The notes: generated from the letters alone by a model not told the origin. DNA of 64,000 nt from Chloroflexota bacterium (GCA_034717495.1 JAYELL010000076.1:62001-126000), one strand, 5' to 3'. Counted from the stretch's first letter, positions 11,538-20,379 are shown. Translations and numbers: made by a program.

Positions 11538-12398
11538 ATGGCAAAAGCTTCTGAGCAACGAATCGCTGTTGTTACCGACAGCACCGCAGATTTGCCTCCG
11601 GATGTGGCAGAAGCTAACAATATCCACGTTATACCCCTGACGGTGATCATGGGTGACAAAACATGGCTCGATGGCGTCGAGTTGGACGCGACCTCTTTCT
11701 ACCAGTTATTGCAGACATCTTCTGATCATCCGAGCACGTCCCAGCCCAACGTGGCAGCCTTTGAGAGCCTTTTTTCCGAACTGGCCAGAACCCACGATGG
11801 TATCGTGGCGGTACTCATCTCCGAGGAACTGAGTGGTACCCTCGCGTCAGCCCGTGGGGCTCAGCAGAACTTGCCTGATTTGCCGCTCAAAATCATCGAC
11901 ACGCGAAGTGTGTCTTCCGGCATTGGCCTGATTGCTTTGGCGGCAGCGCGCGAAGCAGCAGCCGGTGGTGATCTGGATTCGGTGGCTCAGGCAGCAAGTT
12001 CTCTGGTTGATAAAATGGTTTTTTATTTCATGGTGGATACGTTGGAGTATCTTCACCGCGGTGGGCGCATTGGCACGGCAGGCAAACTGCTGGGCTCAGT
12101 GCTCAATCTCAAGCCAATCCTCCAGGTCAAGGATGGCATCGTGCAACCCCTGACACGGGTTAGAACTCGGCAAAAAGCGCTGGCGAAGCTCATGGAACTG
12201 ATGGCCGAACAGATTGGGCCCGACAGCAAACTGCATCTCGGGGTGTTTCATGCAGCGGACCCTCAGGCCGGTGAGCGTTTGCAGAAAGAACTGGAAGAAC
12301 GCTTCAAACCAGTTGAGATGCTTTTTTCCCAGGTGGGCCCGGTCGTTGGTGCCCATGTTGGCCCCGGTACCGTTGGCGTGGCATTTTACGTAGAGTAG
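11538..12398 (+). CDS. degV: DegV family fatty-acid-binding protein
   Basis: 286 residues, the normal length. The N terminus has VVTDSTADLPPDV, and SDHPSTSQPN carries the conserved TSQP lipid-head-group motif. Later come DTRSVSSGIGL and VDTLEYLHRGGRIG, all hallmarks of DegV/FakB proteins, which bind a fatty acid and present it to a FakA-type kinase. No fakA-like gene is in the window. The ATG at 11538 follows a GAGGAGG ribosome site; a TTG 15 bases upstream in frame overlaps that site and is rejected. Confidence 0.93.
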   Translation: MAKASEQRIAVVTDSTADLPPDVAEANNIHVIPLTVIMGDKTWLDGVELDATSFYQLLQTSSDHPSTSQPNVAAFESLFSELARTHDGIVAVLISEELSGTLASARGAQQNLPDLPLKIIDTRSVSSGIGLIALAAAREAAAGGDLDSVAQAASSLVDKMVFYFMVDTLEYLHRGGRIGTAGKLLGSVLNLKPILQVKDGIVQPLTRVRTRQKALAKLMELMAEQIGPDSKLHLGVFHAADPQAGERLQKELEERFKPVEMLFSQVGPVVGAHVGPGTVGVAFYVE

Positions 12399-12420
12399 AA
12401 TAGAAACCCGCTCTATCACA

Positions 12421-12469
12421 GAAGGTGCCAATGGATGTGGCTCGCGAATGGCCCGGAACTGGCACCTTC
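12421..12469 (+). promoter_or_regulatory. Long-loop hairpin between degV and the sugar dehydrogenase gene
   Basis: GAAGGTGCCA (12421-12430) pairs perfectly with TGGCACCTTC (12460-12469) around a 29-base loop, 11 bases before the chosen start of the next gene. No T-run follows, so a simple terminator is unlikely. It may affect translation of the downstream gene, or it may be a repeat remnant. Confidence 0.4.
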
Positions 12470-12480
12470 GGAAAACCATC

Positions 12481-13833
12481 ATGCATAGAACCTTGCGGTG
12501 GATGGCTTGCCTGATTGCCCTCGCAGCGCTGGGTGTTGCCTGTACCGGTGAGACGGTTCCCACTCTTTCCTCGACGCAGGCCAGGTTAGTCGCGCCCACC
12601 GCTACCCCAGACTCGACCGCTGCGGGTGTTGCTGCACCCGCAGCGGTTTTGACCGTGGGCCCAACGCTGGAAGCAACGAGCGCGTCATTGCTTGCCGGCA
12701 CTCCGACATTCACGCCACCACCGGTTCCTCAGCCGATGGCAACGCCGACCTCGATCCCTTTTGATCCATCACAGGTGGAACTGGAACTGGCTGAGGTATT
12801 GACCGGGCTGGATGCGCCCCTCTTCGTCACCCATGCGGCTGATGGCAGCGGACACCTGTTTATCGTGGAGAAGGGAGGGGTTATCCAGATTGCCGCCGGG
12901 AATGAACTGCGCGAACAGCCTTTCCTCGATATCACGGACCGGGTTGGGAGCAGCGCCAGCGAGCAGGGACTTCTGGGATTGGCCTTCCATCCCGGATTCG
13001 GCGAGAATGGCCGATTCTTCCTTTATTACACCGATGGGAATGGTGATACGGTCATTGCCAGCTACCTGGCCAACAAAGACCGCACTGCCGGCGATCCGCA
13101 GAGTGAGGTGGTTCTGCTGACCGTTGCACAGCCCGCCGGCAATCACAATGGAGGCATGTTGGCCTTTGGTCCCGATGGCTATCTCTATGCAGGGTTGGGC
13201 GACGGTGGCGCAGCCAACGATCGCTATGAAAACGGCCAGAATCGCGCCAGCCTCCTGGGCGCGATTCTGAGGATAGACGTGACAGATAGCCATCGTTACG
13301 TCGTGCCTGGCGACAATCCCTTCGTCGATGTGGCCGGGGCGCGTCCGGAGATATGGAGCTACGGCTTGCGCAATCCCTGGCGCTTTTCCTTCGATCGACT
13401 TACCGGCGATCTGCTGATCGGCGACGTAGGCCAGAACAGTTGGGAGGAGATCAACTTCCAGGCGGCCGGCAGTCCGGGAGGTGAGAACTACGGCTGGCCA
13501 ATCATGGAAGGCAATCATTGTTTTGGGGAGGACGAGTGCGACAGCGATGGGTTGGTTCTGCCCGCAACCGACTATCCTCACAGCCAGGGGTGTTCCGTTA
13601 CCGGTGGTTACGTCTATCGCGGGAGGGCGCAGCCCAGTCTTGCAGGCGCCTATTTCTACGGGGATTACTGTACCGGCAGGATTTGGGCGCTGAGTCGGGG
13701 TATCGATGGTCAGTGGCAGTCGGTCGAGCTTGCCGATACCGACCTGCAGATCAGCTCCTTTGGGGAGACGGAAGATGGCCAGGTGTTGGTGGTTGACTAC
13801 GGCGGCAGCGTGTACCGGGTGACCGATCGCTAG
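12481..13833 (+). CDS. PQQ-dependent sugar (glucose/sorbosone) dehydrogenase-like lipoprotein
   Basis: 450 residues. The lipoprotein signal ends in LGVAC (lipobox), and a Thr/Pro-rich linker follows to about residue 100. The six-bladed propeller of the glucose/sorbosone dehydrogenase family comes next, with GLDAPLFVTHAADGSG, GLLGLAFHPGF, HNGGMLAFGPDGYLYAGLGDGG, YGLRNPWRFSFD, IGDVGQNSWEEIN and ENYGWP. Such proteins oxidise sugars with PQQ outside the membrane. Whether this cell makes PQQ cannot be judged here. The ATG at 12481 is preferred over 12448 because it places the signal peptide at the N terminus. Confidence 0.88.
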   Translation: MHRTLRWMACLIALAALGVACTGETVPTLSSTQARLVAPTATPDSTAAGVAAPAAVLTVGPTLEATSASLLAGTPTFTPPPVPQPMATPTSIPFDPSQVELELAEVLTGLDAPLFVTHAADGSGHLFIVEKGGVIQIAAGNELREQPFLDITDRVGSSASEQGLLGLAFHPGFGENGRFFLYYTDGNGDTVIASYLANKDRTAGDPQSEVVLLTVAQPAGNHNGGMLAFGPDGYLYAGLGDGGAANDRYENGQNRASLLGAILRIDVTDSHRYVVPGDNPFVDVAGARPEIWSYGLRNPWRFSFDRLTGDLLIGDVGQNSWEEINFQAAGSPGGENYGWPIMEGNHCFGEDECDSDGLVLPATDYPHSQGCSVTGGYVYRGRAQPSLAGAYFYGDYCTGRIWALSRGIDGQWQSVELADTDLQISSFGETEDGQVLVVDYGGSVYRVTDR

Positions 13834-14124
13834 CTTTCCGCGATCTCCGCTACGCGCCACTGGCTCGGGCTGGTTGTCGATGACAAGTTGGGCGAACTCG
13901 GCAGCCTGCGGTCCCATGAGCTGCGCAAGTTGGGCTATCAACTCCCGCTCTGCAGTGTCCCGCCCGAAAATGGCCCCGACCAGCGTGACGATGGCCAGCA
14001 GCAGCGGCGCGATGGAAAGTGCGGTGAAGAAGGCAAGGGCAGCCGCGAGGGTGGCGGCATCATCATTGCGCCACTCTTGCCAGGTGTCCTTAAGCAGGCG
14101 CTGAATCGTGTTGGCTCGGGTCAT
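13834..14124 (-). pseudogene. 3'-truncated YihY/BrkB (ribonuclease BN-like) membrane protein
   Basis: From the ATG at 14124 the minus strand encodes a good YihY/BrkB N terminus: LKDTWQEWRNDDAATLAAAL, then FFTALSIAPLLLAIVTLVGAIFG, then a helix ending AAEFAQLVIDNQPEP. After about 85 residues, near 13870, the similarity ends and the open frame only continues as the antisense of the sugar dehydrogenase gene. Full-length members have nearly 300 residues and several more membrane segments. This looks like a remnant cut at its 3' side by a rearrangement. Confidence 0.7.
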
Positions 14125-14549
14125 ATGGTTCTTGTAGCGAACGAAGCGGCGTTGAAAAACCGAAAATTTGCCCGTTCTCCGTCAGTCACGACTGTTGCAT
14201 TCGCATTGAAGCGTTCTGGACGAGAGCGATCAATTCTATCAAATTCTGCATCAACCCAACCAGGGCAATAAACGGAAACTTTGCCAGTAAAATCTTTCAT
14301 AGCCAGGGCAAGACGCGCATTCCCCCAATCAATCAAAACAGTTTCTCCTTCCGGAGTTTGTAGAATGTTGCCCGGATGAACATCCCCGTGGACGAGTGTA
14401 AGGGGAAGTTTTTCTGCCTGGTCTGCGGGAGAGTTGCATAAACCAGAAATACCCCGTAAAATATCCCGAAACGACTGTTGATCAGTATTATTCCGCCTAC
14501 ACGTCCAACGCGGGATACATTGTAAAAATGTAACATCTCTTGCCAGAAA
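14121..14549 (-). pseudogene. 5'-truncated aminoglycoside/choline phosphotransferase-fold fragment
   Basis: On the minus strand a frame that opens just after two TAG codons (14550-14555) encodes about 142 residues with no start codon at its beginning. It contains LVHGDVHPGNIL and VLIDWGNA. These are the catalytic loop (HGDxHxxN) and metal-binding Asp of the APH/choline kinase fold. The roughly 150 residues normally before this loop are missing, and the C-terminal 50 residues are not recognisable. The stop (14121-14123) overlaps the yihY fragment start. The stretch looks less GC-rich than its neighbours, consistent with acquired, decaying DNA. Confidence 0.55.
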
Positions 14550-14879
14550 CTACTACGACCAAAAGACAAAAAAAGGTGACTGCTCAGGCAGTCCCGGTTT
14601 TTCCATAGATTTCGCCGATTGACACAGATTCAAACAAAAAAATCTGTGGAATCTGCGCAATCCGTGGTTGATCTGAGCGCAAACAAGTCATTTTCCTGCC
14701 GAGCCTGAGTAGTAACAAAAAGAGAATACAACACTTATCTCTGCCTGCCAAGCGCAAACTATTGAAAAGGCGCCTAAGATTATGGAACAACGGCCCAAAA
14801 AACTGCTTGATCGAGCCTGCACTGAGCTTGTCGAACGTGTGCGAGATGTCATCCGCCTCAAACCCTCCTCCATTAGCCT
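14550..14879. other. Intergenic region with hairpin and dispersed repeat
   Basis: No gene is supported. GACTGC-TCAG-GCAGTC (14578-14593) forms a hairpin. On the minus strand it is followed by a T-rich stretch (ACCTTTTTTTGTC), so it could end leftward transcripts. The segment 14604-14676 is a degenerate member of a repeat family (ATCTGTG/ATCTGCG words) also seen at 53366-53427 and 45346-45365. The start region of rarA has no clear ribosome site. Confidence 0.5.
14604..14676. repeat. Degenerate ATCTG(T/C)G-type dispersed repeat
   Basis: The stretch carries AGATTTCGCCGATT, AATCTGTGGAATCTGCGCAA and TGGTTGATCTGAGCGC words. Similar words in the same order (CGCCGAT, TGATCAGCGCAGATCAGCG, ATCTGCG) occur at 53366-53427. 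No coding capacity. Its origin is unknown. Confidence 0.5.
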
Positions 14880-17141
14880 ATGACACCCCCCAACCTCTTT
14901 GACCATCGCCGGGAAAAGTTGATCCAGCAGGAACAGCCCCTGGCAGCCCGCATGCGGCCCCGCACCCTGGATGAGTTCGTCGGCCAGGGACACATCGTTG
15001 GGCCTGGCCGACTCTTGCGCCGTGCCATCCAGGCCGATCAGCTGAGCAGTGTGATATTTTACGGTCCACCGGGCACCGGCAAGACCACCCTGGCCATGGT
15101 CATTGCCAACACGACCCAGGCCCACTTCATCGCCATTAACGCTGTCCTGGGGGGAGTCAAGGACATTCGCAACGCCATTGCCGTAGCTCAGGACCAACGG
15201 GGCATACATGGGCGCAAAACCATTCTCTTTGTAGACGAAGTGCATCGCTTCAACAAAGCCCAGCAAGACGCCCTGTTGCCGTGGGTGGAGAACGGCACTG
15301 TCATTCTGGTCGGCGCTACCACGGAGAATCCCTACTTCGCGGTCAACCGGCCGTTGGTCAGCCGAAGCCGAATTTTCCAGCTCAAGCCACTGGTCGAAGC
15401 CGACCTGTATGCCATCGCCCGGCAGGCACTGGCCGACCGGGATCGCGGTTACGGCAGGCTCCCGGTTGAACTCGACGAGAACGCACTGGATCACCTGGTC
15501 AATGTTGCCAACGGGGATGCCCGCGCCGTGCTCAATGCGCTGGAACTGGCTGTGGAGACGACTCCGCCAAACAGCAATCACGGATTTCCGGATACCGATC
15601 AGCAGATCATCCGCGTCACCCTTGCCGTCGCCGAGGAGTCGATCCAGCGTCGGGCGGTGCTCTACGACAAAGAGGGCGACTACCACTTTGATACGATCAG
15701 CGCCTTCATCAAGTCGTTGCGGGGATCGGATCCGGATGCGGCGCTCTACTGGCTGGCCAAGATGGTCTACGCCGGGGAAGATCCCAGGTTCATCTTCCGG
15801 CGCATGTTGATCTTTGCCAGCGAAGATGTGGGCCTGGCCGATCCTGACGCATTGACCGTTGTTGTCTCTGCGGCAACGGCGTTCGACCGGGTTGGCCTGC
15901 CCGAAGGTCGTTTTCATCTTTCCCAGGCAACACTCTACCTGGCGACGGCGGCCAAGTCCAACTCCACGATGGGCTTTTTCGATGCTCTGAACGCCGTGGA
16001 GCAGGAACGGGAGGCCGAGGTGCCCACCCACTTGCGGGATGCCAGCAGGGACAGCGAGGGCTTCGGGCATGGCGAGGGCTATCTCTATCCCCACGCCTAT
16101 CGGGATCACTGGGTGGCACAGCAGTACCTGCCCGAATCGCTGCAAGGCAAGGTTTTTTATCAGCCGGGCGATCAAGGCGCGGAGGCCGGCATCAAGGCGG
16201 AAGTACAACGGCACAGGGAGGCCCAGCTGGCTGCCATGGTCGAGGGGGATGGGATTGGTCCGCCGGAGATTTTGACCTTTTCCGGTGATCGAGTCGCACG
16301 GCAGCGCGACCAATGGCTGCAGCGAACCGTCAGCGGGACCGGCCAGCGGCTTGGCGCTGTGCGCGATCGGGTATTGGATGTGGCCGGATTACAACGTCAC
16401 TCGGTCGTGCTGGATTTGAATGCCGGCAGTGGTCTGCTGACATGGGAGGCCCTGCGCCGGGTGCCCGAGGGGGGCGTCTATGCGCTGGCCCGCGGTGCCG
16501 ATGGGCAGGCCCTGGCGCAACAGGCCAATCGTCTGGGTGCCGCGGAACAACCGATCATCTTGCAGGGCGAGCTGGCCGATCTCAAGGATCTGCTGGCGTC
16601 CAGCGAGCTTGATTCGCAGGCTTTCGACGCTATCGTGGGCAGGAATGCCCTCGGCTCGCTTGATGAAAAGATGACCATGGTCAGTTTTTTAGGATCGCTG
16701 CTGGCAGAGGATGGGGTACTCAGCCTGGTCGAGACGGTGCCGGTCTATACCCAGCGGCTCTATGAGCTACTGGACAGGACAGCCCTGGACTCTGATCTGG
16801 TTGCTGCGCTGGTTGAGGCTGAGGAGGCGATTTACCGGCGTGACGATGATCCCATGGTCAACTGGAACGAAGAAGACCTGCGGGCCGCTCTCGACGGGGG
16901 AAATCTGACGGGCGAGGTGGTGCTCAAACCGGAGCAGCGGGAGCTAATCATCTCGCAGGCCATGCTCGATCGTTGGTTTCAGCCCTCTTCCGACGAAAAA
17001 CGCCCGAGCTACCGTGACCATCTTGCCCGGACATTGACGGCTGACGACCTGAAAACTGTGCAGAAGGCATTTCGGCTCCAGCTCAGCAATGCCACCGTTA
17101 GCTGGTCCGGTGCTAATGCTTTCCTCAAGGCCGGAAGGTGA
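14880..17141 (+). CDS. rarA: RarA/MgsA AAA+ ATPase fused to a methyltransferase-like domain
   Basis: 753 residues. Residues 1-440 are a full replication-associated recombination protein [19 protein letters not shown], Walker [10 protein letters not shown] (62-70), Walker [17 protein letters not shown], sensor 1 GATTENPYF and the C-terminal RarA region ([22 protein letters not shown]). RarA acts at stalled replication forks. Residues 450-750 are an extra module with an SAM-binding-like [19 protein letters not shown] and no other family signature I recognise. E. coli RarA ends near 447 residues, so this is a C-terminal fusion; similar RarA/unknown-domain fusions are known in cyanobacteria. The stop lies 5 bases before the thioredoxin gene. 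Confidence 0.88.
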   Translation: MTPPNLFDHRREKLIQQEQPLAARMRPRTLDEFVGQGHIVGPGRLLRRAIQADQLSSVIFYGPPGTGKTTLAMVIANTTQAHFIAINAVLGGVKDIRNAIAVAQDQRGIHGRKTILFVDEVHRFNKAQQDALLPWVENGTVILVGATTENPYFAVNRPLVSRSRIFQLKPLVEADLYAIARQALADRDRGYGRLPVELDENALDHLVNVANGDARAVLNALELAVETTPPNSNHGFPDTDQQIIRVTLAVAEESIQRRAVLYDKEGDYHFDTISAFIKSLRGSDPDAALYWLAKMVYAGEDPRFIFRRMLIFASEDVGLADPDALTVVVSAATAFDRVGLPEGRFHLSQATLYLATAAKSNSTMGFFDALNAVEQEREAEVPTHLRDASRDSEGFGHGEGYLYPHAYRDHWVAQQYLPESLQGKVFYQPGDQGAEAGIKAEVQRHREAQLAAMVEGDGIGPPEILTFSGDRVARQRDQWLQRTVSGTGQRLGAVRDRVLDVAGLQRHSVVLDLNAGSGLLTWEALRRVPEGGVYALARGADGQALAQQANRLGAAEQPIILQGELADLKDLLASSELDSQAFDAIVGRNALGSLDEKMTMVSFLGSLLAEDGVLSLVETVPVYTQRLYELLDRTALDSDLVAALVEAEEAIYRRDDDPMVNWNEEDLRAALDGGNLTGEVVLKPEQRELIISQAMLDRWFQPSSDEKRPSYRDHLARTLTADDLKTVQKAFRLQLSNATVSWSGANAFLKAGR

Positions 17142-17146
17142 AAAAC

Positions 17147-17629
17147 ATGACAGCAACTCAAATCGCCAATCAGTTTTCCTTTTTGATCTTTCCCCTGACG
17201 CTGTTCGCTATTGCTGCGATCGTGCTTCTGGCGCGCCATGCCGGTTGGACCTGGTGGGCCGGTTGGGCCATTCTGCTAGTTGGTTTCCTGGCGATCGTAT
17301 TATCCACCGGTCAACGGAATACGGCGCGTTTCGATAGCGACGAGAATATCCGCAGATCGCTGGCCTCAGGTGAACAACCAACCCTGGTAGAGTTCTTTTC
17401 CAACTACTGACTGGGCTGTGTAGCCAATCGATCGCTCGTGCAGCGACTTGAGGACCAGTGGACCGATGGCAGGGTGGTGACCCTGGACGTGATGGATCCG
17501 CAGATCAGGCGATTTGCCGAGGATGTCGGTTTTGAGGTGACCCCTACCTTCATCCTGTATGATGCCCAGGGCAACGAGCTGAATCGCTGGGTTGGCAAGG
17601 CGCCGGCACTGGAGGAACTTACCCGGTAA
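17147..17629 (+). CDS. Membrane-anchored thioredoxin, candidate selenoprotein (in-frame TGA at the active site)
   Basis: The frame runs ATG 17147, TGA 17408-17410, TAA 17627-17629; reading the TGA as selenocysteine gives 160 residues with Sec88. Two membrane helices (about 10-60) are followed by a thioredoxin fold: TLVEFFSNY, then U-L-G-C, then VTLDVMD, the cis-Pro segment VTPTFILYD and GNELNRWVG. The TGA falls exactly on the first Cys of the C-x-x-C motif, giving U-x-x-C, and strong thioredoxin features continue in the same frame downstream. A hairpin of bacterial SECIS type lies 19-40 bases after the TGA. The start ATG has an AAGG site 8 bases upstream. The alternative is a single nonsense mutation or read error in a C-L-G-C thioredoxin. 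No sel genes are in the window. Confidence 0.72.
17429..17450 (+). promoter_or_regulatory. Candidate bacterial SECIS hairpin
   Basis: C29-G50, G30-U49 and A31-U48 (numbers are 174xx), a bulged C47, then UCGCU (17432-17436) pairs with AGCGA (17442-17446) around the loop CGUGC. The apical loop begins 27 bases after the TGA and carries G at its second position followed by U, features expected of bacterial SECIS elements. CTGG (17411-17414) can also pair with CCAG (17455-17458) as an outer stem. Function is inferred from shape and position only. Confidence 0.5.
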
Positions 17630-17637
17630 CTCAGCTA

Positions 17638-18501
17638 TCACTCGCTGGTGGACATGTGCCTTTCCACGGCGCGCACGGCGAGAGCCAGGCCGATGGTCAT
17701 GATCAGGTAGAGAAAGCCCACCACGTTGTAGGTTTCGAAGAACTTGAAGGTGCTGGCTGCATAGACCTTGCCCTGGAAGGTGATATCCGCGACTCCCATC
17801 ACCGACACCAGGGATGAGTCCTTCAGCATGGCGATAAAGTTGTTTCCCAACGGGGGCAGCACCCGGCGAACCGCCTGGGGAAGAATTACATAGCGCATGG
17901 CCTGCCAGTTGGACATGCCCAGGGAACGGGCAGCCTCCATCTGGCCACGTTCGATGGACTCGATCCCTGCGCGGAAGACCTCGGATAGAAAGGCGCTGTA
18001 GCCGATGGTCAGCGCAATGATGACTCTTGTGGTGAAGTCGAAATCGCGCACCTGTACACCGGCCAGCGCCTGCCCAAGTCCAGTCAGAATACCCAACCCC
18101 AGCAGGAATTCTCCCACGGCGTTGACAGCCTGAGCCATCGCTGGCGCTCCGGCGAAGACGATGAAATAGAGCAGCACCAACATCGGCAAACCGCGGATGA
18201 CCTCGACGTAGAAGGTCGAGATTTCCTGCAGCACGCGTCTGTGTGATACCCGCATCAAGGCAATCAGCAACCCCAACGCCATCGAGAGGGCGTATGCGAT
18301 CACCGAAACCTTGATCGTGATGCCAACACCCTTTACGACCGCCTGGAAAATGACCGTATAATCCTCGTCGCTGATGATCTTCCAGATGAAAATCAGCCCC
18401 AGGATGATAATGAAGATCAACCAGTAGGGTGGACGCCGCAGCAGGCTGCTTATCGAGCCCTTGCGGTCAATCGTAGGTACGGTCTGAGCGTTGACACTCA
18501 T
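17638..18501 (-). CDS. Polar amino acid ABC transporter permease
   Basis: 287 residues with about six membrane segments. It carries the His/Glu/Gln/Arg permease (HisM/GlnP) signature: [20 protein letters not shown] at the first core helix, [17 protein letters not shown], and the EAA loop [20 protein letters not shown] followed by [26 protein letters not shown] precedes the ATG by 7 bases. It lies downstream of the binding-protein gene on the same strand. No ATPase gene accompanies them, so the ATP-binding subunit must be encoded elsewhere. Confidence 0.93.
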   Translation of the reverse strand: MSVNAQTVPTIDRKGSISSLLRRPPYWLIFIIILGLIFIWKIISDEDYTVIFQAVVKGVGITIKVSVIAYALSMALGLLIALMRVSHRRVLQEISTFYVEVIRGLPMLVLLYFIVFAGAPAMAQAVNAVGEFLLGLGILTGLGQALAGVQVRDFDFTTRVIIALTIGYSAFLSEVFRAGIESIERGQMEAARSLGMSNWQAMRYVILPQAVRRVLPPLGNNFIAMLKDSSLVSVMGVADITFQGKVYAASTFKFFETYNVVGFLYLIMTIGLALAVRAVERHMSTSE

Positions 18502-18564
18502 AGCTTTATCCTTTTCCCAGAGGATTCACAGTGGCGGTTCCGTCGGTCCCGCTTTTACGCAACA

Positions 18565-18591
18565 GAGCTCGCAGCGCTGCGCCGCGAGCTC
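18565..18591 (-). promoter_or_regulatory. Intercistronic hairpin between binding protein and permease genes
   Basis: GAGCTCGC (18565-18572) and GCGAGCTC (18584-18591) form a perfect 8-bp stem with an 11-base loop in the 180-base gap between the two genes. No T-run follows on the minus strand. Such hairpins commonly protect the upstream binding-protein mRNA or reduce read-through; here that is inference. Confidence 0.45.
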
Positions 18592-18681
18592 CGGCAGTCA
18601 AATCGTTAAGTGGATGGTCTTCACCCTGCCGGCAGCGTACTTCAGGCACCTGTCCAGCAGGGAGGTCCAATCAGCGTCTCT

Positions 18682-20127
18682 CTACTCGGTTGGATCGTAG
18701 GCAAAGAACCACTTGTTGCTCAGGTGATCAAAGAAACCATCCACGCGCATGGTAGCGATGGCCTGGTCGAAGCTTTCGACCAGATCACTGTCTGGTGTGA
18801 AGATAAAGCCAAAGTTTTCGCTCGCCAGTGGCTCTCCAATCACCTCCAGTTGATCAGGATTGGCGCCGATGTATCCCTTGGTCGATGCAGCATCCATCAG
18901 CACCATGTCCACGTCGCCGGTAAGCAAGGCCTGGACGGCTGCGCCGAAGGTCTCGAAGAGCTTGATGCGGGGGTTGGACTCGTCGCCATCCAGTACGTCG
19001 TAGACGGCAACATAGAAGTTGGTGGTGCCGGCCTGGGAACCGATCAGCAACTCATCGTTGGCTGCAAATTCCTCCGGCGTGGCGAAGCGATCTTCGCCGG
19101 CACCGACCAACATGAACTGCTCGGCGGTCATGTAGGGAATGGAGAAGTCAACCTGTTCCCCCCGCTCCTCGGTAATGGTGATGCCATCCATGCCGATGTC
19201 GAATTGGCCCTGGCGAACGGCGGAGATCATGGTGTCCCAGGCGGTCACGTTCCAGTCGACCTCACAGTTGATTCGCACACATAGCTCGTTTATGGCGTCA
19301 TACTCCCAGCCAATGGCCTCGCCGGTCTTGGGATCGACGAAGTTCAGCGGTACGTAGTCGTTGCCGGTGACCGCAACAACGGTGCGGCCTTCCAGATCGG
19401 GCAGGCTGTCGTAAAGGTCATCCTGGTTCGGATCGGTCAGGAAGAACCACTTGTTGTTGAGGAAGTGCAGAAAGCCGTCCTCTTGCATAGAGGCAATAGC
19501 GGCATCGAAGGGCTCTGCCAGATCGCTTTCCGGCGTGAAGATGAAGCCGAACTCCTCGGTGCCAAGAGGTTCACCCACGATGTTCAACTGGTCAGGGTTG
19601 GCACCCATGTAGCCCCGGCTTGAGGCGGCATCCATCAGCACCATGTCCACATCCCCTGAGAGCAAGGCCTGGACGGCCGCGCCGAAGGTCTCAAAGAGCT
19701 TGATGCGGGCGTTGGACTCGTCGCCATCCAGGACGTCGTAGACGGCAACGTAGAAGTTGGTCGTGCCGGCCTGGGAGCCGATCAGCAACTCGTCGTTGGC
19801 TGCGAATTCTTCCGGCGTGGTGAAGCGGTCTTCGCCGGCACCGACCAGCATGTATTGCTGTGACACCATGTAGGGGTTGGAGAAATCAACCTGTTCTCCC
19901 CGCTCCTCGGTGATAGTAATGCCGTCCATGCCCACGTCGAACTGGCCCTGGCGAACGGCGGAGATCATGGTGTCCCAGGCGGTGACGTTCCAGTCGACGT
20001 CGCAGTTCAGGCGCCGGCAGATCTCCTCCACCGCGTCGTACTCCCATCCGACGGCCTCACCGGTCTTGGGATCAACGTAGTTGAGAGGAATGTAGTCATT
20101 GCCAGTGACTGCCACGATCGTCCGGCC
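18682..20127 (-). repeat. Internal 738-bp tandem duplication
   Basis: Copy 1 covers about 20127-19390 and copy 2 about 19389-18682, each coding one binding domain. Long runs are nearly identical at DNA level (for example 19877-19960 versus 19139-19222), which implies a recent duplication or ongoing gene conversion. Confidence 0.85.
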
Positions 20128-20322
20128 ACCAAGGTCAAAAAGATCACCCTTGGCAACAGGGGCGGCCGGTTCCGGGGCGGGGGCTTCTTCTTTGGCCGGT
20201 TCTTGCCCGGCTGGCGCCGGCGCATCCGGTACAACGGCTTGGGGAATCGCTGGTGGTGTGCAGGCCACTGCGACCATGCTTACGATCACGATCAGGAACA
20301 GAAAGGCTCGGAAGGTCCTCAT
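18682..20322 (-). CDS. Lipoprotein with two tandem amino-acid-binding (SBP family 3) domains
   Basis: 546 residues. The signal ends in MVAVAC (lipobox), then comes a Pro/Ala/Glu linker (about 25-60) and two near-identical family 3 solute-binding domains. Each begins GR-T-(I/V)-VAVTGNDY and contains VDPKTGEA(V/I)GWEYDA, ISAVRQGQFD(V/I)GMDGITITEER, IGSQAGTTN and a C-terminal NKWFF. The two copies are offset by exactly 738 bp (246 codons). The ATG at 20322 has AGGAG 8 bases upstream; longer in-frame extensions lack a signal peptide. The permease gene follows. Two linked domains may deliver to one transporter, as in some Gram-positive systems. Confidence 0.92.
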   Translation of the reverse strand: MRTFRAFLFLIVIVSMVAVACTPPAIPQAVVPDAPAPAGQEPAKEEAPAPEPAAPVAKGDLFDLGGRTIVAVTGNDYIPLNYVDPKTGEAVGWEYDAVEEICRRLNCDVDWNVTAWDTMISAVRQGQFDVGMDGITITEERGEQVDFSNPYMVSQQYMLVGAGEDRFTTPEEFAANDELLIGSQAGTTNFYVAVYDVLDGDESNARIKLFETFGAAVQALLSGDVDMVLMDAASSRGYMGANPDQLNIVGEPLGTEEFGFIFTPESDLAEPFDAAIASMQEDGFLHFLNNKWFFLTDPNQDDLYDSLPDLEGRTVVAVTGNDYVPLNFVDPKTGEAIGWEYDAINELCVRINCEVDWNVTAWDTMISAVRQGQFDIGMDGITITEERGEQVDFSIPYMTAEQFMLVGAGEDRFATPEEFAANDELLIGSQAGTTNFYVAVYDVLDGDESNPRIKLFETFGAAVQALLTGDVDMVLMDAASTKGYIGANPDQLEVIGEPLASENFGFIFTPDSDLVESFDQAIATMRVDGFFDHLSNKWFFAYDPTE

Positions 20323-20373
20323 GCTATTCACTCCTGTTGGAACGAGTCTCAAGGTGGCGATTGTCTTTCGTGA

Positions 20374-20379
20374 ATTATA
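20374..20379 (-). promoter_or_regulatory. -10 element of the binding-protein gene
   Basis: A perfect TATAAT on the minus strand (20379 to 20374) about 50 bases before the ATG. The -35 position is poor (TACCCA or TTACCC), so an activator may be needed. Confidence 0.4.

Noticed and set aside
13834-14124. Intact 451-residue YihY protein on the minus strand from 14124 to 12769
   Set aside because: Only the first 85 residues resemble YihY; the remainder is the antisense of the sugar dehydrogenase.
14688-16313. 541-codon open frame antisense to rarA
   Set aside because: No ribosome site or family motifs; its translation mirrors the strongly supported RarA coding sequence.
17438-17629. Separate 63-residue protein after the thioredoxin TGA
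   Set aside because: It lacks a ribosome site, and its sequence is the in-frame second half of the thioredoxin domain.
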